From Oryzias latipes (lineage: Eukaryota; Chordata; Actinopteri; Beloniformes; Adrianichthyidae), in NCBI RefSeq assembly GCF_002234675.1, contig NC_019859.2, forward strand, positions 28,453,973 through 28,517,972: a DNA stretch of 64,000 nucleotides. Direction: 5' to 3'. Numbering within the stretch: the first letter of the stretch is position 1; every line of letters begins with the position of its first letter. The notes beneath the pieces were generated by a model. That model had not been told where the DNA came from. It did no database searches and saw nothing but the letters and a program-made list of their open reading frames with translations. This document shows, in pieces, positions 24,101 through 32,444 of the stretch. Position numbers and translations under genes: made by a program.

Positions 24101-26961
24101 CACCCCTGATTCCTGACAGTATTAAAAATAGTTTCAAAAATAGGGTAAGAAAGTGTAGGTTATTTTTTTATGTTTGCTTTTGTAGATATGACGTGATCCT
24201 GCACAAAGATCACTGTGGACTTTAAAGTCACACAGGGATATTTTGTGAGGAGTTAAATTCTGCAAAGAATACTATAATAAACCCTCTGCCTGCCTCTTGC
24301 AGGAACACACTGAAGTCTCTCTGTTTCACTCTTAGACGGTTTTGGACCAACCTTTCTGAAGCTCTGCTTGAAGTTGTCTGACAGGAAGCCGTACAGCAGC
24401 GGGTTGGCACATGAGTTGGCATAGGACAAGATCACAGCAAAGAAGTAGATCCCAGCAGTGCTGCTAGACTCTGGTATGATGACCACCAGGTTGACCATGT
24501 TGATGATGAAGAATGGCAACCAGCAGAGCACAAAAACGACCACAATCACCACCACCATCCGGGTCACCTTTCGCTCTGAACGGCGGCGTTTAGCAAAGCC
24601 AACCCGCGCCCCAGATGACTTCACCTGATGAGGGTGAGAAGATGGTGAGAGGAACATCTTAGTCCAAGAATAACTTTTTTCATCATCTGATTCGAGGTTT
24701 TCTCACATGATTTCCCACCTTCACTATGATCAGCAAATAACAGAGGCAGATGATGACCAGTGGTCCGAAGAAGCCCACTGTAGAGGTATAGATGATGAAG
24801 GCTGTCGACCACACATCCTTTGGCTCCGGCCAGATCATGTTACAGGAGTTGAAAGTGTCCTAAAGAAGACAACACATGAGTGACACAGAAATTGAAGCTG
24901 CAACAGAATCTGTCTCTAGACTTCGAGATGAGGAGTATAAAAGCTTAATGCATGGGAGGCAAATCGGTGCAATTCATGGACATTGGCTCATATAGCTCTT
25001 GGCACAGCTTTAAATTAGTTTCTGCTGCATAGAAGGAAAAGGTTAGAAACTGGAACTTTGCTGTGGCAAGAAATGAAGGTTAGAAGTCACTGACTAGATT
25101 TAGTTCCGGAAGCAATGAAATTCTTACTTTGTTGTTTGCTCTGTGCCAAAGTATACAAACAAATACACACAAAATTGACTACAAAAGCTAAGTTCAAATG
25201 CAAAATATAATAAAAGCAGACATGCAATGAGTACATAGTAAGCAATGGGTTGCTGGAGCCTGTCCCAGCCACAGTTGGGCAAAGGCGGGGTTCACCCTGG
25301 ACAGATTCCCAGTCCAACTGTTGGTAACTTGGGCTTAGATGGTGATCCATTTTGATTCACAAATAAAGATCAACGATCCACAGATCAAACCATGATAATT
25401 ACTATTAATAGTTGCTATATTTATGTATTTTTATAGTATGTATGAAAAATTAATATGTTTTAAAGACCATCATTTATACCTTTATTTAGGAGAATCAGTG
25501 GCTTTGGTGTTGTTGTAGAGCGGTTCACATCCAATCTTGGGCTTTTAGGGAAGTGCTATACAAGTTTACACCAAGTTTATACCTTAAACAGTGTCACACT
25601 TAAAAGTTTTTCTGTCAACTTCCTGGTTACTTCAGCAGTAAAAAAAAACACAAACATCACTGTTGCTTCGTTTCATTTATCAACAATCATAAAAATGTTC
25701 TCTACAATTTTTCCATCCTCAAAGTTTTGCTGACTAAACTGACAGTAGATAGAGAACAAGAGGATTGTAAATTAGACACAGCATCACCAACAAAAAAATG
25801 GAAAGGTAACAACTTGAAAACACTCCCAAGCTTTTAATCTTAACTCATGACAGTGTTTTCAATAGATATGTTATGCAAACTGCCTTTTTTATCTTTAGTG
25901 GAGATGCCACAAAACTTCTACACTTAGATGAACATTTTGCATACGCGTTCCAAAATGAAACTTCTCCGCCTTCCTAGCAGACATAACATAATTGATCAAA
26001 ATATCTTCTTAATTTTTACATCCATTACTTGAATCACTTAAAATCTAACACCACCCTGTAATTTTAGAGCAAAAATTACATAAACTGAAGGATTTCTTTA
26101 CTTCTTTTACTTTACTATTTGTCAAACTTGAAGACTCTGTTGTTCATAAAAGAAATCTGTAATCATCAGCAGGTTGTTTAGATTTTCTTTTTAATCATAC
26201 TTTAAACATAACAGATACACTGAAGGAACAGGATGAAATGGTTATTATAAAGAGAAAATTAAAGTCAAAGTTTCAAAAGAGAACATAAATAAAACAGAAC
26301 ATCAACCTGCTTTATCAGTTTCATTTAAAAACAAAGCATTAATTCTACAAATAAACTCTAATGTTTTCCCGTTTTACAGAACAAACCTGCTGTGCAGGTC
26401 TTACCTTTGTTACTTTGGCTGGAGAATTATCGTTTATTTCAGAGATTGAAATATGCTTGGTGACTCTGCTTCAGCTAATAAAAAAGGTTGGTGGTTGTTC
26501 TGTTTTTTGTGGGATTTAAAATGACTGAAATACCCCCTTCGGCCAAATAATAAGACTATTTTACACAGAAATACCTTAGGCGTTTAACTTTTAAAGTGTT
26601 TTTTCAATTTTTTAAAAGAAAATGACATTGCATAAAAATTTTAAATTGGTATGAACACGTTGTTATTGTCAGCCACAGGCTGTCGTGTCCTTGGGTAAGA
26701 CACTTCACCCTGCCCGCCTCCAGTGCAGCTCCACTGGTGTGTGAATGTGTATGAATGTCCCGGTGATGGTCAGAGGGGCCGTAGGCGCAAACTGGCAGCC
26801 ACGCCTCTGTCAGTCGGCCCCAGGGCAGCTGTGGTTACGACAGTGGTTACCATCACCAGGAATTAATGAGGAGTTAATGAATAATGGCCATGATGGAAAA
26901 GTGCAGATAAATCCAATCCATTATTATTTATTATTATCATCTAACTGTAAACCCATTTTCA

Positions 26962-27045
<84 letters not shown>

Positions 27046-27581
27046 AAATAACAATGAATTAATCTTGTTGTATTTATCCGCCACGTCTTAAAGGTCAGTC
27101 CTGTTTACATTTAGGTGACAGACGGAACAGCTCTGCTGCAGGTGTAACAGGTTTATCCTTCGTTCTTACTGGGTGTTGTTAAAAATCGCTACATGTCCCT
27201 GTGTTTCATCAGCCAAAACTTAACACGACACAGGTGAAGTGACCGCGGGGGAGCAGTGTGTCTCGCGTGTGCTTGTTTACATCATGTGCAGACAGCAAAT
27301 AACAGAGGAAGAGAAGACCAAAAACATTTCATGCAAAGGCTTGCTGATAAACATGACTACATTTATGCAAATGTTTACTTGGTTTCTAATTTTTGCGGGT
27401 AAAAATCACAATTTTCTCGTATTTATTTCTCCTGTTTGGTTAGGTTCAGGTTTGACTTCTCATGTTTGATATTTGAGTTAGTTTGTGTTTTGTTTCTTTC
27501 CACCTTGGTTTGACTCTAACATTTTATTAACTTTCTTTAATAAACTATTCCTTTTTGCTTGAGTGAAATGTCTTCACTTGG

Positions 27582-27618
<37 letters not shown>

Positions 27619-28993
27619 TTTTGTACTGGTTTATCCCCATCATTTTATGTGAGACAACTAGCAGAATTGTTCGTTAGCTTATTCATTCATTCATTCATTC
27701 ATTCATTCATTCATTCATTCATTCATTCATTCATCCATCCATCCATCCATCCATCCATCCATCCATCCATCCATCCATCCATCCATTCATTCATTCATTC
27801 ATTCATTCATTCATTCATTCATCCATCCATCCATCCATCCATCCATCCATCCATCCATCCATCCATCCATCCATCCATCCATTCATTCATTCCTCTTCTT
27901 AAACCCGTTTTGGCCCTTTCAGGGTCACGGGGCTGCCGGAGCCTATCCTGGCCACTCGTGGGTAAAGGCAGGGGACATCCTGGACAGGTTGCCAGTCTGT
28001 CACAGGGCCATCATTTTGACTAACCAGTTAACCTATGAAGCATGTTTTTGGATGGTGGGAGAAAGCCGGAGTTCCTGGAGAAAACCCACGCATGCATGGG
28101 GAGAACATGCAAACTCCACACAGAAAGGTCCCCCACTGGTGTTCTGTTTCAGGTCCCCCAGCTGGGACTTGAACCTCTCTTGCTGTGAGGCAAGAGTGCT
28201 AACCTTGCTGAACCGATTACTATCAAATACTTTTTTGCCTCGCATTAATTTTTCTGTTCTATTTGTGATGTAAATGTTTGCTTTTATTGTTTTAATTCTT
28301 GTCTATTTTTGTGAGACACCTTGCATAATTTTGTGTAGGAATTGTTCTTCAAAAACTGTCTTAGCTTGTTCACATCTATAACTGGGAAAACAATGGGGAG
28401 GGGGGGTTACAGGTGTACTGTACCTGTACATCAGAGAAGATGACCACTGGTAGGACCACCACAAAGGACACAGCCCACATCGCTGCGCTCACCAATTTGG
28501 CCACGCGGGGGTGTCTCCACTTGGTGCTGCGGATTGGATGGACCACTGCCAGGTAACGGTCCATGGACATGACTGTGAGACAGAAGATGGATGTGAACTG
28601 GTTCATAGAGTCTGCGGTCATGACAATACGGCACAAGAAGGAACCAAACGGCCAATAGGAGAGCACGTTCTGTGTGGTGAGGAAGGGGAGCCCAATGATA
28701 TACAGCTCATCTGCAACTGCCAGGTTGAGGATGTAGATGTTGGTGACGGTCTTCATCTTGGCATAGCGGAGCACCACGTAGATGGCCAGTGTGTTTCCAG
28801 TCATTCCAAACATAAAGACTGTGAGGGAGATGATGGCTGTCACCACGGTGCTACTGCCCTGAAAGGGGATGGTCTGAGTGGACAAATTGGAGGAGAGGCT
28901 TGGGGGGAGATGGCTGGAGTAGAGAAAGGGAGTGGCAGTGGTTTCAGAGGAATTCAGCTCTGGGAAGGTATACCAGTTCTGAGGTTCCATCAT
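12029..28993 (-). CDS. sstr5: somatostatin receptor type 5 (gene span, four coding exons)
   Basis: A class A GPCR for somatostatin/cortistatin peptides, normally Gi/o-coupled at the plasma membrane. Joining four exons, all in phase 0, gives 380 residues (human SSTR5 is 364). Seen: N-glycosylation sites at N14 and N36; the TM3 Asp at residue 128 that pairs with the ligand Lys; DRY at 145-147; Cys121 and Cys196 for the extracellular disulfide; '[11 protein letters not shown]' at the start of TM6; and the receptor-family signature 'YANSCANP' at 305-312 with 'NPLLY' in TM7. The loop 2/TM5 and TM6 text fits SSTR5 better than SSTR2. The start is the ATG at 28993-28991; the adjacent ATG at 28990 has the better Kozak context (A at -3, G at +4). 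Introns are 3564, 94 and 12164 bp, the largest loaded with transposons. The nearest alternative is another SSTR2/3/5-group paralogue. Confidence 0.93.
12188..13027. other. sstr5 intron 3, distal part
   Basis: Intronic sequence without a recognised element up to the TIR element at 13028. Short open frames here have no domain. Confidence 0.5.
13028..13720. mobile_element. non-autonomous TIR element, hAT-like
   Basis: The ends are inverted repeats (aaggcccgtacacaccggga... at the left, the complement of ...tcctggtgtgaacaggcctt at the right), continuing with related gaatattcgcc/gaaattcgcc text inwards. They are flanked by ggctgaag (13020-13027) and ggctgaaa (13721-13728), an imperfect 8-bp duplication as made by hAT transposases. 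No transposase frame is present. Confidence 0.65.
13975..14165 (-). repeat. interspersed repeat fragment
   Basis: Read on the minus strand it begins near ggggcggctatggtgcaatg and runs to a ttcagatccacagcc end. This head is reminiscent of the ggccgccccag end of the 3623-3887 repeat. Classification is uncertain. Confidence 0.35.
14190..14292 (-). repeat. SINE fragment
   Basis: The atccatccattttctg start followed by cttttggggtcaaggggttg and the gtacaggtcgcaagtctgtc end matches the 4714 and 27893 copies. Confidence 0.5.
14293..15062. other. sstr5 intron 3, nothing recognised
   Basis: AT-rich. It contains the repeated phrase agtaaatatta with small variations at 14570-14610. No gene or element was identified. 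Confidence 0.45.
15063..15186 (+). repeat. (GGAT)n microsatellite with periodic interruption
   Basis: Tetranucleotide GGAT units are interrupted at least four times by the same taagg variant, so a higher-order unit (a few GGAT then taagg) has itself expanded. It abuts an L2-like RT fragment on its right. Confidence 0.85.
15187..15345 (+). pseudogene. L2/jockey-type LINE RT fragment
   Basis: The plus-strand frame reads '[20 protein letters not shown]', the segment before the RT fingers in L2-like LINEs. It then breaks and continues as 'EQH..DEPVC.F' in another frame. Only this short piece remains. Confidence 0.55.
15597..16778 (+). mobile_element. X element, full-length copy (TIR, non-autonomous)
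   Basis: The left end agccgcgtctacatgggca and the right end tgcccatgtaaccgcggct are inverted repeats. The flanks offer only ttt on both sides, so the target duplication is short or unclear. It is 1182 bp and has no transposase-like frame. Related sequence occurs at 549, about 31500, 33945 and 38311. The piece tgtcgctcagtccttagaaa (16241-16260) is the uninterrupted version of the gypsy insertion site at 38868/43612. Confidence 0.7.
16972..19309 (+). mobile_element. full-length GC-rich poly(A) retroposon, non-coding
   Basis: Both ends are bounded by the same 15 bases, aaatgtatttttgat (16957-16971 and 19310-19324), and the right end is an A-rich tail. This is the hallmark of target-primed reverse transcription. 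Of 2338 bp, about the first 1.7 kb is strongly G-rich on the plus strand, including a duplicated ~100-bp unit at 17664-17864 and a (CA)-rich patch near 17915-17970. The last ~0.6 kb is a conserved non-coding tail. The long open frames in the GC-rich part exist on several frames at once and have low-complexity Gly/Pro composition, so I do not call them genes. 5'-truncated copies lie at 1874-2655 and 50798-51421. It may be a non-autonomous element using L1-type machinery, or the very long 3' UTR of a 5'-truncated LINE. Confidence 0.8.
17664..17864 (+). repeat. two ~100-bp tandem units inside the retroposon
   Basis: Units starting gcaccttagacat at 17664 and 17764 share gtagggcccttggt, the cagatgtc segment and tacccgccaattttaac. 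A third unit begins at 17865 (gcaccc) and then diverges. Confidence 0.75.
19325..19534. other. sstr5 intron 3, nothing recognised
   Basis: AT-rich sequence continuing the pre-insertion locus of the retroposon. Confidence 0.4.
19535..20330 (+). pseudogene. gypsy (sushi-type) gag relic
   Basis: The plus-strand frame from the ATG at 19535 gives '[12 protein letters not shown]...' with a Gln/Leu-rich segment. After the MITE insertion, broken frames give a 'FL.GLTAEL(Q)[28 protein letters not shown]' type phrase, characteristic of sushi-like gypsy Gag. Stops and frameshifts disable it, and LTR-like sequence follows at 20440. Confidence 0.6.
19842..20041. mobile_element. piggyBac-type MITE (200 bp)
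   Basis: The ends are cccttatgctatcctagg and the complement of ...catctagcacaaggg. The right flank is ttaa and the left is gtaa, so one TTAA target site has mutated. It has no coding capacity. It interrupts the gypsy gag relic and provides the empty-site reference for the nested copy at 30750-32440. Confidence 0.75.
20440..20630 (+). repeat. LTR-like relic following the gag relic
   Basis: It shares cctgcctgcctga.cctga and tagctttgtg with window positions 40-75. It has no coding frame. Confidence 0.5.
20640..21160 (+). repeat. interspersed repeat shared with 62155-62450
   Basis: The two loci share, in order, ttttttgacatgtac, an aatcgctgtcaatcaaa/aatcgctttcaatcaaa block, caggagcgcatgcg.attgcgcaa and ccagcgtgcacaagctcagg. 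Both are plus strand. No transposase frame was seen. Confidence 0.65.
21161..22395. other. sstr5 intron 3, nothing recognised
   Basis: The 92-residue plus frame at 21512-21790 is Cys-rich at its start but matches nothing I recognise. The rest has no element boundaries. Confidence 0.4.
22396..22720 (-). mobile_element. 3' end of an RTE/Rex3-type LINE with (GATG)n tail
   Basis: On the minus strand the frame reads '[19 protein letters not shown]', then '[17 protein letters not shown]', close to the C-terminal end of Rex3-like RT proteins. It runs into about 17 copies of a GGAT tetranucleotide (22396-22466), the tail type known for Rex3. It is 5'-truncated. Confidence 0.75.
22721..24351. other. 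sstr5 intron 3, proximal part
   Basis: AT-rich. It contains a 16-base C run at 23625-23640. No exon, RNA or element end was recognised. Confidence 0.4.
24352..24624 (-). CDS. sstr5: sstr5 coding exon 3 (ICL3, TM6, TM7)
   Basis: 91 codons after acceptor ATCAG|GTGAAG, starting '[10 protein letters not shown]', through TM6 ('CWLPFF') and TM7 ('[13 protein letters not shown]'), to '[10 protein letters not shown]'. The donor is AAG|GTTGGT at 24352/24351. Without splicing, the frame would continue 32 residues to a stop ending at 24256, giving a different and shorter tail. Confidence 0.93.
24719..24859 (-). CDS. sstr5: sstr5 coding exon 2 (ECL2 and TM5)
   Basis: 47 codons in phase 0 between acceptor TTTAG| (24860) and donor AAG|GTGGGA (24719/24718). 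It begins 'DTFNSC' (the loop-2 Cys), continues with 'WPEP' as in SSTR5, and ends 'CYLLIIVK' at the foot of TM5. It joins exactly to exons 1 and 3 of the receptor. Confidence 0.92.
25235..25335 (-). repeat. SINE fragment
   Basis: caatgggttgctggagcctg and caccctggacagattcccag match the 27893 family. Confidence 0.45.
26671..26935. repeat. interspersed repeat of a common teleost type
   Basis: It contains ccttgggtaagacacttcac and ggtgatggtcagaggggcc, and ends cgcagataaatccaatccat-like text. The same ending occurs at 45035-45070 (gcgcagataaatccaatcca). The class was not determined. Confidence 0.5.
26965..27042. repeat. (TA)n microsatellite
   Basis: About 38 uninterrupted TA dinucleotides. A shorter (AT)n run lies at 27586-27612. 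Confidence 0.95.
27680..27892. repeat. alternating (ATTC)n/(ATCC)n blocks
   Basis: Five sharp blocks alternate: ATTC, ATCC, ATTC, ATCC, ATTC. On the minus strand this is a GGAT/GAAT tail directly abutting the SINE at 27893, so it may be that SINE's expanded tail. Confidence 0.85.
27893..28215 (-). mobile_element. tRNA-related SINE, fullest copy in the window
   Basis: On the minus strand it begins near gttagcactcttgcctcaca with a B-box-like gaggttcaagtcccagctgg. It then runs through the conserved gcaaactccacacagaaagg/gtgggttttctccag body and ends in the GGAT-type tail at 27892. A head, body and tetranucleotide tail suggest mobilisation by an RTE-type LINE. Decayed copies lie at 4714, 5847, 7061, 14190 and 25235. 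Confidence 0.6.
28424..28993 (-). CDS. sstr5: sstr5 coding exon 1 (N-terminus to TM4)
   Basis: 190 codons: extracellular N-terminus, TM1-TM4 and the start of extracellular loop 2, ending '...VVIFSDVQ'. The donor CAG|GTACAG is at 28424/28423. An open frame extends upstream only through a TTG codon, so the ATG at 28993 is taken as the start. Intron retention would add only a short tail before a stop. Confidence 0.93.
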
Positions 28994-29209
28994 GAAGTCC
29001 AATGCAGATTTAAGTCCAGCTTTTTAGGTTCAGCTGCATCCCAATCAGCTGGTCAGGGGCTCAAATCCCAAGATGATAGGTCACAATGTCCCTGAACAAA
29101 ACTTCCACCAGGCTTGAAACGCAATTAAGCCTAGAGACAAAAATTTAATTCTATGTGAAGTCAACAGGTTTGTCTGACTCTCAGACGCTTTAGGGTCCAG
29201 CTCCGGTTA

Positions 29210-29660
29210 AGTAGATGAATCCACGCATGTGGTCACGCTCCAGGTATCACAACAGGAAGATCTGCCGAGCTGCTCCGTAAATCGCGTGGACGTTCGTGCG
29301 TCAACCTGTGCCAGCGCGTCCAAAGATACAGACTTCACCTCCGGTGTCCTCTCTGCTCACGAGCGGTTCTGCAGCTTAACTTAAACTGCTGCAGGGAGGC
29401 ATAGGAGCGCGCGGAGGTCCTCATCTGTTCTGGTCCAAATGTGCAAAGAAACGTTAACTGTTGACGGCATCACGATAATCTTAAAAGCTGCGATGGATGA
29501 TCTGCAAAGATCTGCATCAAACTTTAGGCTCGCGCAGCTTTTGTGTCATTCACGTGAGTGAAGAGAGGTGCAGCGGCACGCACGCGGAGGGACCGCGAGG
29601 AGCAGCCCTCCCCAAGACACACATACACGAGCGCGCGCATACGCAAACACATATGTGCAC
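29210..29660 (-). promoter_or_regulatory. CpG-rich region, candidate sstr5 promoter/5' UTR
   Basis: Against AT-rich surroundings, this stretch is rich in CG dinucleotides (cgcgtggacgttcgtgcgtc, gagcgcgcggagg, gagcgcgcgcatacg). It lies just upstream of the sstr5 start on the minus strand. A polypyrimidine-AG (ttttgtctctag on the minus strand, near 29133) between it and the ATG could be the acceptor of a 5'-UTR intron. No TATA box was assigned. Confidence 0.45.
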
Positions 29661-30749
29661 TCATTACCACATCCATCTTCAGTAATATTATTTATTCATA
29701 TCGTTATAAATATCAAACAAAAATATGAAAAATCCAACAGGTTTGTCGGGAGCGTCTGTACCCGCGTGCAACTTTCGCGAGCACAAGTTTATTCAGTCAC
29801 TTCACTGAGATTTAAGGATTACAGATGTTAGATCAGAGAACTGTCAAAAACGGAAAACCTTATCTATTAATGCTCTGTTTTATCGTTTCTTTATTTCACA
29901 CCTATGTTACCTGGAAGTCACTACTTTAGTGTGGTTTACGTCTGCATTTATGGCACATTTTCAACATATTGCTGCTCTCCCGTGTTTCAGACACTGCAGA
30001 GCGTGACTGACTGTCTCAATCTTGTTTTTGCCTTTGAGATTTGGCAAAAATAAAACGAGTCTTAAAATATAGCGATGGCAGAGATCATGTTGATCAGCAG
30101 ATTGTAGCTTTCTTCAGCCTTTCTTCTGGTTTTTAGAAGAGCAAATGTGTGAAGAAGCTGGAACTTCTGCCTGATTCAGGGAGGTGTTTGCACTCCCTGC
30201 TCTGCATGGGGTTTTGCTTGCTTTGAGGAGGACTCTAGAATACCTTTATATGACGCAGTTTTTGTATTTTGTGTTTGTTTCTAACTGCACCTGTGTGTTT
30301 TGCAAGTCAGCTGTCACTCTTTCTGGATGTGTCCTTAGCAGAAGTTCTGAGAGGGTTAGACCCCCCCCCTCCTGCTTTTTTCATATTTGTGCTTCCCAAA
30401 CCAGATTTTACCCAAAACAAATCGTTTAAAACAGGGGTTCTCAAAGTTTTTGTTGCGGAGGGCCAAATTAAGAACTCGACATTAGACCAGGGGCCAATTT
30501 TGGGGAAAAATAATGGATAAACAGAAAAAGTGGTTTTTAATAACTTCAATGACCAAGTGTCATTTGTACAGTTAACCAGGTCCTCCAGATGTTTTCCCAG
30601 TTGCTCTCGGAGGTTGCTGCGCAGATCTTTGCTCGTTTAGTAATTGTATCATTTGACAGACTTATTTATTCAAACTTTTTCTTTTGTTCTGGACAAACAA
30701 TGTAAGCTACTTTCAAGCACATTCCTTTTACAAACTCCCCGTCACTTAA
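29661..30749. other. intergenic, nothing recognised except a hAT-like end
   Basis: 30432-30500 (caggggttctcaaagttttt, then gaccaggggccaat) resembles the end of a fish hAT element, but the other end was not found. Confidence 0.4.
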
Positions 30750-32440
30750 CCCTTGTGCTATTCTAGGCACTTTAACATTGGGAGTTGGGTCATCTGGACC
30801 CCACTAGACAGTGCGCTGAACCTTTTTTCTTCAATGATTTGTGATCTTCACTGGTGTCCATGGATTACCGTAAATTCCGGACTACAAAGCGCACCCGATT
30901 ACAAGCCGCACCCACCCATTTTTACGTGTTAAACTACTTTTATACATACACAAGCCGCGTCAGAGTACAAGCCGCGCATGTGTTAGGCGATATTGTCATC
31001 CTGACAGATCACGGTCAGCTTCCCAGAGTGAGTGCAGTTCATTAGCACGTTGTGGGTGTAGCCAGCTTTGCCTCTGGCTCATGTATTTGAGTGTATCGAT
31101 ATCTGTCAAACAGCATGGACCTGTATTCTGTTCACAAGTTCCTCAGTTATGGTGTTTTTATTTCATTCTTTTTTCTTTTCTTTTTACTTATTGACAATCT
31201 AGGTATCATACATAAAATTACAAACAGTAACCATATAATCAACATTACATCCCTCAGTTATAATGAGGAAATTTACATCCGCGATTCCACATTTCCCATG
31301 AGTCTTAGGGGCTAAAGGCGGGGCCAACGCCCGGCTCGCCATACTATTGTATGTGTTTAAGAATGAGCAAGTATCAGCAGTGCATGGAGGGGTGAACGGG
31401 AAAAGCTCTCCTTCCGCTTGTGTCGCGGCAGCGTTATGGGAGTAACAGGACTGTTTAAAAAACACACCGGTAAAATAAAGCAGCGACGACTGAAAAGCGC
31501 GCGCCTCAGCACGATACGCGCGCCTCAGTGCGGCGCGTGCGTCAGAATTCAAAGCCTCTGCACTCCGCGGACGCCTCTGCGCTCCGCTCCCGCCCCGCGC
31601 GCTCCTTGTCTCCCCTTCCTATCTACTCCGACACCTCTGGCCAGGGCGGCTTCAAGGAGGAGCACTTCGTCCCCGTTGCGCCGGTGGATGGAGCAAATCG
31701 TTTCTGTGCAAAGCAATCGGACTTAATACTGTACGTTTTGTGTATGAGGGGCGGGTGCGTTGTTACGTGTGGGAGCCTTCAGACTGCCATCGGCCCCGCA
31801 GCTCAATCAGCAGGAGAAGATGTCTCCAGCTCACACGGAGGCTGTGAGCTTTTCAAAGCAAAATTCCGCTTTTACGTTTTCTTTAGAAACCGTAAATGGA
31901 GTGTACATTCACTCCATGCGCTGTTCTCTCCGTCACGCAGCAAACCGACTTTTCCAAACCCGTTGGTGATGGTGGACTTTTTTACGCTGCTTTTAACGAT
32001 TGCTTTTAACTTGAAAGCTTCATCATATTGTAGCGGCGATCACGTGCACGTTGGGTCTAATGGCCCCAAAGGATTCTGGGATGCGGCCGGGCATGCGTGT
32101 TTCGTTTTGTTGAACCATGACTGAAGTGTCTAAGACCTGAAGTCAAGTCCATGCTGTTTGGCTGCTAAGAGGTGTGTTGAAAAGAAATGCCTTGTGCTTG
32201 GAGTTGGATAGAGAGTTCAAACTATTCACTGAGTTCGAAAGTACGTACACTGCGGCCGCCAATTAAATCCATAAATTAGCCGCGTCACTGAATAAGCCGC
32301 ATGGCTGTAAGCGCAGGAAAAAAGTAGCGGCTTGTAGTCCGGAGATTACGGTACATGAAATCCTCTCCACCTTTATCCACCTTTGTCATGGTAAGGGTAA
32401 CACGTCAATGTAAGGGTGGGGTCATAGGATATCACAAGGC
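30750..32440. mobile_element. piggyBac-type MITE, split by a nested element
   Basis: TTAA flanks both ends (30746-30749 and 32441-32444). The left end cccttgtgctattctagg and the right end matching ...atcacaaggc mirror the intact 200-bp MITE at 19842. The MITE text stops at ccatggatta and resumes at catgaaatcc on either side of the TA-inserted element. Confidence 0.75.
30868..32351. mobile_element. TIR element inserted at a TA dinucleotide (1484 bp)
   Basis: The ends ccgtaaattccggactacaa and the complement of ttgtagtccggagattacgg are inverted repeats, with acaagccgc motifs inside. The undisturbed MITE at 19842 reads ggattacatg here, so TA was duplicated. No transposase frame was seen, making it non-autonomous with a mariner-like TA target. 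Its interior (about 31440-32000) resembles the core of X elements. Confidence 0.7.
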
Positions 32441-32444
32441 TTAA

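Larger units (their letters stand above)
24860..28423. other. sstr5 intron 1 (3564 bp)
   Basis: It holds a SINE fragment (25235-25335), an interspersed repeat (26671-26935), microsatellites (26965-27042, 27586-27612, 27680-27892) and a fuller SINE (27893-28215). No coding sequence was seen. Confidence 0.7.

Noticed and set aside
24253..24351. Taking the 3' continuation of sstr5 exon 3 as the main receptor tail
   Set aside because: The sequence after 'SFRK' does not resemble SSTR5 tails, whereas the exon at 12029-12187 continues 'VLC' exactly in phase. It is kept only as a possible intron-retention form.
27649..28023. 124-residue frame of alternating Ser/Ile/His/Pro
   Set aside because: It is a translation of the ATTC/ATCC microsatellite.
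28511..29095. 194-residue plus-strand frame
   Set aside because: It is the antisense shadow of sstr5 exon 1.
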